Assembly (NCBI GenBank): GCA_023653785.1
Contig: JAMKCH010035268.1
Location: 62,001-126,000, forward strand
Direction of reading: 5' to 3'
Origin: Ophioderma brevispina
Lineage: Eukaryota; Echinodermata; Ophiuroidea; Amphilepidida; Ophiodermatidae
DNA length: 64,000 bases
The notes below the pieces were generated by a model. That model had not been told where the DNA came from. It was given only the letters and a program-made list of their open reading frames with translations, and did no database searches. Positions 1 through 10,015 of the stretch are shown here, piece after piece. The translations under genes and the position numbers were made by a program. Within the stretch, counting starts at the first letter, position 1; each line of letters opens with the position of its first letter.

Positions 1-454
1 ATTTCCGGATTTGGAATTTTATAACAAAGTTGTGATTTTCTATATGAAAAACTTCAATTTGAGCTTTGTTATTTTACACAATGATAAGTATATGGACAAG
101 CATTATGTAAATGCAAAAAACACGATTTGTTTGAAAATTGAGTACGCCCTCATAGGGAAATCTCTGAGTGAGCCTTTAAGTTTTAACACGCCCATATGGA
201 ATCGGCTCTTATCAATTCGCCTTAATAACTTCCCCATTTTAACTGGCCAATCATTAACTCCCCACATATTATCTCACCCTATATCACTTGGCCCCAATAT
301 TACTTCGCTACCTTCATTCAGCCCACTCTATAATTTCAAATACATCAAATATCTTCGAAGACGATACAACTTCAGCAACTCACTTTGTTACGAAATTGTT
401 ACAAAGTATGTTAAGCTACTCTAGTGGAGGAGCTAGGACCCAGGTCAAACATCA
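1..454. repeat. Degenerate short-period repeat block (copy 1)
   Basis: The segment holds loosely periodic pieces built on phrases such as cgccttaataacttcccc and ccccacatattatctcaccc. It ends in a palindromic phrase around 385-410 (tttgttac/gttacaaag). The stretch 250-360 reappears as reverse complement at about 7740-8330, sharing ggccccaatat, ttcattcag, cccactctataatttcaaata and a run ending atatctt. The open frame across it is a by-product of low stop-codon density; no protein family is recognised. Confidence 0.55.
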
Positions 455-1335
455 TCGTTTACCCCTCACTACAGAAAAGTTTTGATACCTTTGGTAGTTA
501 GTATGGACCCTCTATATCAACGCTAGGTAGGTAGTACTCTCAAATTATGGTGTCGCTTTTTCAATAGGGGCCAATTTAAGTTTACACAGGGGTCAAACTT
601 TTAAAATGCTCCAATCTGTGAAATGTTATGCCATATTGTCCGTCTAATCATGAGGATTCCAAAAATGTATAGTTTGTACAATCTATGACCAATGGTTTTG
701 GGGTTATAGGGTAAAAATGGCTAAATGGTAAAAAAGGTCAATTTTTATTTGTACAGGGGTCAAAATCGGAAGTTGCTCCAATTTTGTTGAAAATGATAGA
801 AGTTGTTCATCTAGCTTAATGAGTGAAAATAAGGAATAGTTTGTACCATCTGCAATGCATAGTTACCATGTTATGGGACAAAATAGGTCATAGGTCAACA
901 TACCCAATTGGTGTTGACCTTCTTTGATCCTTATCTCCGTAAGTAAGCATTTAACATAATACAAACTATACCTTTTAGGAGTCCTCAGGCAATAACTTGC
1001 AAGTATTTAAAAAAGAAATAAGATTAACTTTTAATGTTGACCCCTGTACAAATCGAGATTGACCTTTTTTACCATTTTACCTTATAACTCCAAAACCAAT
1101 GGTCGTAGGTGGTACAAACTATACATTTTGGAATCCTTATGATTAGATGGACAATATGGCGTATATTTAAATATGATTGGGGCATTTTAAAAGTTTGACC
1201 CCTGTGTAAACTTAAATTGGCCCCTATTGAAAAAGTGATACCACAATTTGAGAGTACTACCTACCTAGCATTGATGTAGAGGGTCCATACTAACTACCAA
1301 AGGTGTCAAACCTTTTCTGTAGTGGGAGGTAAACG
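455..1335. mobile_element. Foldback element FB1 (881 bp inverted repeat)
   Basis: The left half (cgtttacccctcactacag...) is repeated as reverse complement in the right half (...ctgtagtgggaggtaaacg) across nearly the whole length, with the axis near 895. Paired landmarks include gtagtactctcaaattatgg with its complement near 1240, and aggggtcaaacttttaaaatg with its complement near 1185. There is no open frame of note, so this is a non-autonomous foldback or MITE-like element. It shares inner phrases such as acaggggtcaaa and aaactatacctttt with the elements at 4290-5022 and 56550-57815. The superfamily is not determined. Confidence 0.8.
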
Positions 1336-2039
1336 AACTCCTTAAATAAGGCCCCTATGATATTCTGCTCCTCCTCTACTACTACTACTACTTCTGCTTT
1401 ATGGGGTAGTACAAGACAACACACTGTAAATGAATCTTGATAAACCTTATGATTTAAGATTACGTCCGACAGACAAGCTTCAACTCAACTCATATCAACT
1501 CGGCCTACCACTTAACACTTACAAATACTTTAAATATCTACGATACTCTGCCCTATGCTCTGCCCTATGGCATAGAGCGCTCTTCTTCAAAAGATAGTCT
1601 AACCATGAATTGTGTTGCAACATACCTAGTATGGCGTCAGAATGACGTCATCAAATCCGCGAGTCGGCGAAATTGCCATTTTCCACAGAAAATAGGCGAC
1701 AATCCAATTTTGCGCTAAAAAGTTAGGAATATCGAATTTTCATGCGGATTTTAGCTCTTAATGATGGCAAATGACTAGTTTTATATAAATATAGAGTTTT
1801 AGAGCCATACCGTGAGTCATATTTTCAAAAATGCACCATAAAATATCCTATTACCCTTACCCTTCCACTTTGACGGCATACCCTAACCCAGGTGAAGGTG
1901 CTACCTTTACATTTTTTCGCTAAAATGTCCAGAAAGGATGAAAGAATGACTACCTAGAAGCTTTTACGTGAGCTTTTGGCATTTTACCGGAGCAAAGTTC
2001 ACTGGGGTGGTTAGGTGATAACCACCCCCCCCCCCCTTG
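1336..2039. other. Non-coding stretch, short TAC microsatellite
   Basis: An imperfect (TAC)n run lies at about 1375-1395 and a poly-C run at about 2023-2036. The CTGC/TAC-rich flank of FB1 resembles the (CTG)n stretches in the tandem units at 3.5-5.2 kb. No gene was recognised. Confidence 0.4.
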
Positions 2040-2480
2040 GTAAGACGAGGGATATTGGCTATTTTAAATGTGTATCTTTTTTCATGTATTGAGAACAGGT
2101 CCCGCAAGGGGTAATAATCCCACTGCAAATTATCTTCAATCTTCATATCTTCATCATAGAATACAGAGAAAACAATAAGAAAATAATTATGTAAATAATG
2201 CAGTACAGTGAAAAAATTAATCGTTACAATATTAATCAAAAATATTTTGCGTACAAGATATTTATAATACATTATTATAAGTGAAATTTCAAAAGAGAGT
2301 ATATAACTGGGATAATACTAGTGGAAATATATTTAAAACAGCACAATAAGGATGTCATATTACTGCTGTACCGTTAGGTGTATATTTTCACTGAAAACTA
2401 GTATAATTTCACCAAAGCTGGTCCCATTATGGGCCAGGTATATTGTAACTGAAAATTGGTCCCGTTAGGGGTCACTTTCA
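2040..2480 (+). repeat. Dispersed repeat family R, copy 1
   Basis: The stretch 2120-2360 is near-identical to about 25850-26070, sharing aataattatgtaaataatgc, agagagtatataactgggat and aatactagtggaaa. The part 2040-2125 is matched in reverse at about 9933-10015. Internal sub-blocks of the type ggtcccgttaggggt recur at 2098, 2458 and 25748. No protein was recognised in it. Confidence 0.7.
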
Positions 2481-3119
2481 GAACCCCTGGAGAGAGTATG
2501 GGTGCCCAACGAAAATCCAAGACGCCACGTTCAAATTTAGTCAACTTTCATCCTTTATTTCTCACACTGGGCAGTCTTGGGTACTAGAGCTGAACGCATA
2601 ACGATGTACAAACACTGCATATTTAACGAAAACAGCGACAAATACACACCGTAGACGGCCGGAACATGTTGTAATATGCAATATACTTTTACACTTTTAC
2701 GTGTTCGTATATAGAGTTTTCAAAAAATTATACAGTAATGATTGCTCGCCAATCATCGATTGCGGCAGAGGGATTATGATCAAAGGGTCGCTGTTGAATC
2801 CCTTTCTTTTGTGCGGGTGAATGGATAAACCGATTAAAAATCGGATGGTGGAAGTCGATGTGCTCCCTTCTTATCTCTTTCTTCCGAAGTAAATACCAAA
2901 CAAACCAACAAATCTGGAAAGTACAGCATTAAATTTTAGATTCATTAGATCGCCTTTCACTGTAATACATGTTACAAACCATGAACCTTTAGACAAATAG
3001 GCAAGTCCAGTATTTATAAATATTTCTATTTGTAGTGGTTCAAGAATTTCCCTTACTGCCAAATTTAAACAAGCAGCCTACGACTTTGTGCCCATTGTGG
3101 TACCATAAGTGGGTTAAAG
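2481..3119. other. Non-coding, nothing recognised
   Basis: AT-rich unique-looking sequence. The phrase cccttcttatctctttcttcc near 2864 recurs near 12016, which suggests a small dispersed repeat. No supported gene. Confidence 0.3.
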
Positions 3120-5950
3120 CTGTTCCGTTTAAAGCTGAGTCTCGTGTATTTAAAGACTGGCAGATATTCTGAAAATCAGAATCGCAGGAATTTTCTGGTT
3201 TATTTTGTCATGGACACGGTAATTAACGCAAAAACCACGCGATGGATTTGAATGTTTGCCTCAATGCAAGCACAACTAAGATAGACAAATACAAAACAAT
3301 ATAATCGAAAAATACGCGGCCCGAAACACAAAATGGGCCCTTAGGATCCTTATGAAGTTAATTGTTAATTCAGCCCACTTTACAAGTTAAAATGCATTGA
3401 ATATCTTCCCATGACGATATTCATAACCAACCAACTTTGTAACCAATTGTTACAAAGTTGGTTACAAAGTGCGTTAATATATTGGGACAATTTCAACCAA
3501 CTTTGTAACTAAATTGTTACAAAGTGCATTAAGCTGCTGCTGCTGCTCTTTATGGCAGTAAAGTATAACTTCAATACACTAAGTAACACGATAGAGAATT
3601 ATAGAAAAAAAGCTCTATAAATACGGTAGTATACGGCAGTATATACGCCAGTAGGGGAGAACTTATACACACAAACAAAATCGCTACATTACCAACTCGC
3701 CCCATTCTTAGAGAGCCCCATTTCAACCCGCCTCATATGAAAACCCCTACATTATTTCAGACCACTGAAGCAACCCACTATGTAACAAATTGTTACATAG
3801 TGCGTTAAACTGCTACTGCTACTGATAACTTCAACACGCTAACAAAATAGAAAAGTGTTTAAAAAATAATTGAATATGATAAAAATAATAAAAAATATTT
3901 ACCATAGGTTGATACATTGAACTGCGATATGTTGAATATAAATTATAATGCTATACTTTCCAAGATTTGTTTATTTACTTCGTTTGTGTAACAAGGTGTA
4001 TGCATTATGAAAATCAGAATCAAAGTAACTCTATGAGTTTGTGTGTTTTTGTTTTCATTTTCGTCATGGGCATTTCCGGGGGGCTCCTAGACCCATGCTA
4101 ATTAACGCCAAAAATGGGCCCCTAGCGGGACCCCTTTATGAAGTTAAGTGTTAACTCAACCCAATTTACAACTTAAAAATACTTTAAATATATTGCTATT
4201 AGGCCAGTCAAAATAGAATGAATGCTGCCTTAACCCACCACTAATTGCAACAGAATCAATTCCAACAGAATTGTATTGAGAATACCTTTAAAACAACATA
4301 TCAAAGGTCTACTAAAATCAAAGGAGTGGAACATATATTTTTAAGGGGTAAGATTTATACAGGGGTCAAAATATGAAAGTATCAAAACGCGTCGAAAAGT
4401 ATGCCAACGTGTTCATTACATTTCCAGGATTAAGAAAAGGTATAGTTTGCCATATCTGCAGGTTGTAGTTCAATAGTTGAGTCAAAATAGGTTCAAGGTC
4501 ACAATGGGGGTAAATTTTCAGATATATCCGTTCGTTATAAAAATGGTGTCAAATTGTTCGTCTAATGGTACAGAACCCGAAAATATACTGGTTGCACCAT
4601 CTATAATATTCGTTGCATAATTGCAACGCAAAATGTGACTGGGGCTACAGGGTCTATGGGAGGTCACTAGTCATAGCTCTGTAATTCTTATATAGAAAGT
4701 TCAAACAAAGAATCTGTTTACATTTACTTATCTAGTGGGACAAATTTAACAGTTTACAACCAGTCCGATCAAAATCGGACCATTCTATGAATTTTACCCC
4801 AGGATGACCTTGAACTGTTATGAGCCTATTGTACTAAAACTATAACGCGTAGATAGGGCAAATTATACCTTTTTTAAACCTTAGGAGTAGCCTAACAAAT
4901 TGGTACATCATTTAAATCAATTCGAACAAGTCTAATTTTTTACCCCTGTACAAACGTTGCCCCCTTATTTCTACATGTTCCACTAGGTTGATTTTGGTAG
5001 ACTTTTAATATATTATTTTTGGACTATTTCAGAGTATATTAACACCAAAATTGTGTGGGGTCAAATCATACAATTATTGGACTATATGTCGATGTACCTC
5101 AGCAACACAATTGTAACAAAATTATTACAAAGTGCGTTAAAAATTTTAGAAGGGTCAGCTTTAACCCATAACAAATTGTTACAAAGTGCATTACTGCTGC
5201 TGTTCTATGTGACAGTAAAAAGATGAACTTGAACACACTAACAAAATAGAAAAGTATTTTAAAAAATCAGATCATTTCATAGTTCTGTTAGTGTTACTTG
5301 TTTGGTAACATGTTATTTATCATAGGTTTTCACTGTGAACTGCGATATGCTGAATAATTATAAAATATTATGCTATATTTTCCAAGAATTTTTCTTTCTA
5401 TTGCTCATTTATATGTTTATGTCACTAGGTGTATGCATTATGAAAATCAGAATCACAATAAACTTCATTATTTTTTTTTTTCATTTTTGTCAATGGCACT
5501 TTCGGATGGCTTCTAGGGACCATGCTAATTAACGCAAAAAATGACGCTATGGATTTGATTTTTTTGCGGCAATACAAAGCAACTAAAAATTGAACTAAAA
5601 ATATATGCCAAACGTTTTTTAAAAAAATAGGCGAATCGAAATACAAAAAGGCCCAAAAATATGGGCCCCCTAGCAGCCCTTTAACCCCAGTTGGTAAGTG
5701 TTAAACTCCACACCCACTTTTACTTTTACAAACTTTTAAACACTTTTAATTTACCTTTTCCATTGACGAAAATTGTTACAAAATAGTGCGTTAATTTTTT
5801 TTTGTAAGGGAACAAACTTCAACCCACTTTGTAAACAAAAATTGTTACAAAAGGCGTTAAAATTTGTTAAATTTGTTAAGTGTGTTTGTGAGTTACCCCA
5901 TTAACTTCCCAATCCCTTAAAACCCTAAATTCAATTTTTTTGCCACTTTT
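3120..5950 (+). repeat. Tandem array of a ~0.8 kb unit, about three copies
   Basis: Landmarks recur in order. gaaaatcagaatc lies at about 3169, 4008 and 5439. The aattaacgc phrase lies at about 3222, 4100 and 5525. gggcccctag-like text followed by aagttaagtgttaa lies at about 3335, 4122 and 5662. The first spacing is about 0.79-0.84 kb. The second is about 1.43-1.54 kb, because unit 2 carries the foldback element FB2 (~0.73 kb). Each unit also has a CTG-rich stretch and copies of a palindrome made of ctttgtaac and gttacaaag. No coding potential is seen. Confidence 0.7.
4290..5022. mobile_element. Foldback element FB2
   Basis: The left end (caaaggtctactaaaatcaa, ggagtggaacat) is matched in reverse at the right end (atgttccactaggttgattt, tggtagactttt). 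Inner pairs also match: aaaaggtatagtttgcc near 4436 with its complement near 4868, and gttcaaggtcaca near 4491 with its complement near 4805. It interrupts unit 2 of the tandem array, so it inserted after the array arose or was copied within it. It is related to the foldback at 56550-57815, sharing ggatgaccttgaac and aaactatacctttttt. No open frame. Confidence 0.75.
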
Positions 5951-7200
5951 CAAAAATCACGGAGGTCGGACCCTGCCTTGTATTTACAGGGAAGGTTAGT
6001 AAGTACTCCCTAGAATCCGAAAAAAAACAAGACCAAATACCGTTACCTCACTTTTTTGGGGTTTTATCTTTTTATCGCAAGGTTTTAGTCATTTTTCCTT
6101 TGGGAGATGTGATGTAAGGGATTATTACTTCTCCATGTGTACTTACTGTTAGGAAATTTATTATCTTATGCCATTTTTATAAGAGCAGCAGGGCAGCAAC
6201 CTTAACGCACTTTGTAACAATTTTTGTTACAAAGTGGAGTTAAACTGAAAAGTATATCTCCCTGCCTTGCGTGGAGAAATAAAAGCAATTTTTAAGTTGT
6301 AAAAAGTGCCTGAGTTTTACACTGTAACACGACATTAAGGGGGGGCCTCCAACGGGGACAATTTGTTTTTTTGTATTTTTCCGTTTCCCCGCGTTTATTT
6401 TTAAACGCTGCATTTGCTGCTAAAAAAAATCAAATTTTACAACAGGCGTAGTTGTTGCATTAATTTGAATGGGGTCCCCCAGATTGCCCACCAAGGAAAT
6501 GCCATGGAAATAATTAATAATAGAGGATTTTCATAATCATAATACCTAGTAACATAAAGTAAATAAACAATCGGAAACATTTGGGGAAAAGTTTATAGTA
6601 AGGCTCATTTGATTGCCATAAATATTTCTATAAAATTCAAATATATTGGAGGTTCATTGTAGGAAAAAACCATATTTTAAAATTTACATTTTTCGGTTAA
6701 CACAAAATAATCCTACAAATATAAAATGTCAATTGTTTTAAAAATACTCTTATTTTTGTGGTTAATGTGCTGTTTGAAGTTATCGCTTTACTGTCATATA
6801 GAGGCAGCAGCAGCTTAATGCAATTTTGTAACAGTTTGTTTACATTAGTGCAATTGAAGTTCTCTCTTTTTTGAAAAACTTTTCCCCAAAAAAACTTTAT
6901 TTAATTAAATAAATGTTGTTACAAAGTTAGTTGCTAAAGTTTTGAATTTTAGGGGGAAGTTATTTTTTTTGAGTTAGTTACAGTGCGCGAAATCTGGGCG
7001 CTGGCCGAGTTTATTTGTTTTTGTATGGGGGCAAAGTTGAAATTGGGGGGTGAAGTTATAAAATAATGGGACCAAATTGGTCAGTAATTCGTTACAGGTG
7101 CTTGTTGAAAGTTTGTAATGCTCCATACTTGCCATTAGTAGGCAGCAGGCAAGCATCAAGCCGCTTATAAATTAACAGCGCTATTTTGTAAGCAATTTTG
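5951..7200 (-). repeat. Reversed, degraded copies of the 3.1-5.9 kb repeat unit
   Basis: Near 6455-6545 the sequence reads as the complement of the tandem unit: a cattaatt phrase, a gggtccc, gatgcc-like text, aaatgccatgg, then gattttcataatcat. The palindrome ctttgtaac/gttacaaag and CAG-rich stretches recur near 6185-6240 and 6800-6830. Homopolymers are long and alignment to the forward units is gappy. No gene. Confidence 0.5.
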
Positions 7201-7739
7201 TTATTTAATAGTACGTTTAATTAAAAAGTTGCCCTTTTTTTTTTTAAAAAGAAATCAAGGCCACTTTTGGAACATTTTTTTCGTTTACAATAGTGTGTTT
7301 ATTGAAGAGATATATTGGTCACATGGGTTAAGATATTTAAATTATTTTACGTTTTTTTATTTAAGTTTAAGTGGGGACTGAATTAAGGTAGGGACGCGTT
7401 GTTAGGGTTAAGTTGACGGAGGAGATCAGGGGGGGGGGGTGGAGGGTGTGGGTGCGCGTTGTGGAGGACAAAGTAAGTGCCCACTGGGTAATGATACAAT
7501 TAAGTTTATGAATGCCAACTAGGTATAGATTGTTCAAAAACAGATGTGGGAGATGAGGGAGAGAAGAAGTACCGGTTAACTGGTACAGTACGAGCGTGTG
7601 TGTAGGGAGTATTTTGTGTTACAGTGCAATGACATGTAGTTGTCCTTTTGTACTCACCCAACACGTGTGCCAGCTAGCTAAGTAGTAGCTTTAATAAACT
7701 TTGTAAAAACTATTTCGTACAAAGGGATGTGCTGGAAAG
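7201..7739. other. Non-coding, G-rich patches
   Basis: Poly-T and poly-G patches (7430-7450) and G/T-rich text, with no recognised gene. It joins the reversed repeat copies to the reversed degenerate array. Confidence 0.3.
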
Positions 7740-8330
7740 CTATTATCTCTTGGAAAGATATTTAAATATTTGAAATTATTATAGTGGGCTTTCTGAATGA
7801 ACCTCCCGGGTGGCAAAATGATATTGGGGCCAAAAATCTGGGTGAGTTTGCAATGTGGGAACGTTACAATTAATAGCGACGTTGATTTAATGGTACGTCA
7901 TTATAAGGCAAAATTGGTTAAGAGGGCGACGAATTTCGCTATGGGTGTGTTAATAAGTGGGCGATTTTGGTATGTATCGGTGATTTCAGGATTGGGCCCG
8001 AGTTGATAAATGGGCGACGGGGGCAAATGGAAAACGATTTTGATACGAGGCCATTTCGTTATGGGAGAGTTGAAATTTGGGAAGAAGTTGATAATGGGCG
8101 AATAATGGGGGCGAGGTTGTTGAATGGTAGCAAGTCGATCAAAAGTCGATATGGGGGGGTGAGGTAATAAGTTAAATATTGGGTGAGTTGTTAAGTGGGG
8201 GAGTTGGTATGGAGCGAGTTAATATTGGGTGAACGTTATTAATACTGGAAACGAATTAGTAGGGGGCAATTTGCTATGGGGAAACGAGGTGGTATTGGGG
8301 CGGGATGGTGGTGGGGAGCGGTGAATTAGT
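7740..8330 (-). repeat. Degenerate short-period repeat block (copy 2, reversed)
   Basis: Repeated variants of gggcgagttgttaatatggg run through the segment. Read in reverse complement it matches 130-410, including the atatctt...tgaaattat...cccac junction near 7760. Two short open frames fall inside the array and look like by-products of the repeat, not genes. Confidence 0.55.
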
Positions 8331-9099
8331 GTTCTTTAAAATGGACATTCTTTGAAGGATTTGGTTTTTTCAAAATAGGATTTGTTACAAAGTTGTTCGA
8401 AAGTTGTACCCTTTTTGTTTTGTCAAAAAAGCTTAACGCAGTTTCGTAAACAAAATTTCGTGGGGCATCACGGGGGTAGTAATTGTTTTTAAAAATGGAA
8501 AAATTCTTTTGCAAAATGCATCCAATTTTTAATTTTGTATGAAGTGCGATAGGAAGTGTCCTTTTTTTTTCTGTCCACAATTAAAGGGATTGATTTAACG
8601 GAGTTCGTAAACAATTCTGTTACAAAGTGCGTTTTGTTATGAAGTGGCGTGCCAACCACACGTATGCCTTATAAAAGTACTTTCCTGGTCAATAATCTAA
8701 AAAAAAAATATTCAAAGGCGTTTTGCAATTTGTATGGAGGAGGTTATGTTGCCCGTTTGCCTGAAATTTAACTGTGAAGTAGAAGAGTAACGATGTATTT
8801 ATTCTAGGGCAATTTTGCGGGACTGGATTAGTTGATGATACTGGTGGGTTACAACGTCCAGAGCATATACTCTGTACATAATACTGTATGCAATAATTGC
8901 ATTGCCACTGTAATAGACTATTAAGTGCTGTGCTCTAAAATGATATTAACAACTCGTTAATAACTCCATGATGAATACTGTATGGAGCACTAATACTTCT
9001 AGCTAGTTCACTATAAAATTAGTATTTTTTATTAATTGAGTCTTTTCGCTGGATTACATAGATAAAATGGGGATTACAAAAATTAGGAATCAGGATTAG
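8331..9099. other. Non-coding, fragments of the 3-6 kb repeat
   Basis: Copies of the ttgttacaaagt palindrome half occur near 8380 and 8625. Otherwise AT-rich with no gene recognised. Confidence 0.3.
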
Positions 9100-9502
9100 A
9101 CTTGTGATTTTGGATGGGGGTGAGTGTGCGGTGTGGGGGGGGCGTGGGTTGGGTGAGGTGGGTGTGGGGGGAGGGCGTGGGGTTACGTTTGTGTGGGGGT
9201 GGCTGTGGGGGGGGGCGGTGGGTGGGGGGTGTAGGAGGGGGGTGAGCGGGATGGGGAGGGGGGGGGGGCGGGGGGGGGGGGGGTGGAGTGTTGGGGGGGT
9301 TGGGAGGGGGTGGGGTTTTTTAAGGGGGGAGGGGGGGGATTGTCGGGGTTTGGGTGGGGGCGGTGGGAAAAAACCGAAAAAAAAAAACAAAAAAACACAA
9401 AACAAAACAAAAAAACAAAAAAACAATAACAACACAACAAAAACAACCAAAAACACAAAAAAAAAAATTTTTTTTTTTGTTTTTTTTTTTTTTTTTTTTG
9501 TT

Positions 9503-9544
<42 letters not shown>

Positions 9545-9555
9545 CTTTTTATGCA
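9100..9555. repeat. Extreme homopolymer tract: G-rich, then A-rich, then T-rich
   Basis: About 270 bases of almost pure G/T with G runs up to a dozen (9110-9366) are followed by an A/C tract (9367-9467) and then an almost pure T tract (9468-9544). Frames across it encode only poly-Lys, poly-Phe or poly-Gly/Pro and are not genes. The G part has many runs able to form G-quadruplexes. Such a block may also mark a badly resolved consensus. Confidence 0.85.
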
Positions 9556-9759
9556 AAAACAAGTTGTCACTAAGAACAGCTTTATAAATCCCAAAAGGTC
9601 AAAGGAACAAAAATTCCAGTTCCAATTTTAATTTCCAAGTTTGATTTAACAATGATTTGTGCAGTTTATACTGACCCCCTAGAATGCAGAGTGCATTATC
9701 TTTCTTCATCGACATTTTATCCGATGGGGGAGGGGGGGGTGTTGGATATTTACCCATGG
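9556..9759. other. Short non-coding spacer
   Basis: Sequence between the homopolymer tract and the reversed family R copy. It contains a G run near 9726-9738. Nothing else was recognised. Confidence 0.3.
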
Positions 9760-10015
9760 ATGGCTCATTTCCAGGAGTTCCTGAAAATAATTGGACCCCT
9801 ACAAAGCTAACCAAAGGACCCAATTCAGTGAAAAATAAACCTAAACGGGAGTCTAACGGATGGCCGTTTTTTGGTTTTGTTTGAAATTATACTAGTTTTT
9901 TAGGTTTTGGCCTTTTTTTTTTTAAGGGGCCCAATTTGCAGTAAATTCTGACCATCTTGCGGAACCTGTTCTCAATACGTGACTCTAAATACTTTTAAAA
10001 AATAGCCAATATACA
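9760..10015 (-). repeat. Dispersed repeat family R, reversed copy
   Basis: cctgttctcaatacgtgac and aaaatagccaatat match the complement of 2040-2125. The text near 9768 (tccaggagttcctgaaa) resembles the complement of about 2475-2500. Diverged and without coding potential. Confidence 0.5.

Noticed and set aside
9019..9631. Long frames of up to 191 codons on both strands
   Set aside because: They encode only homopolymer Lys, Phe, Gly and Pro tracts from the low-complexity block and are not genes.
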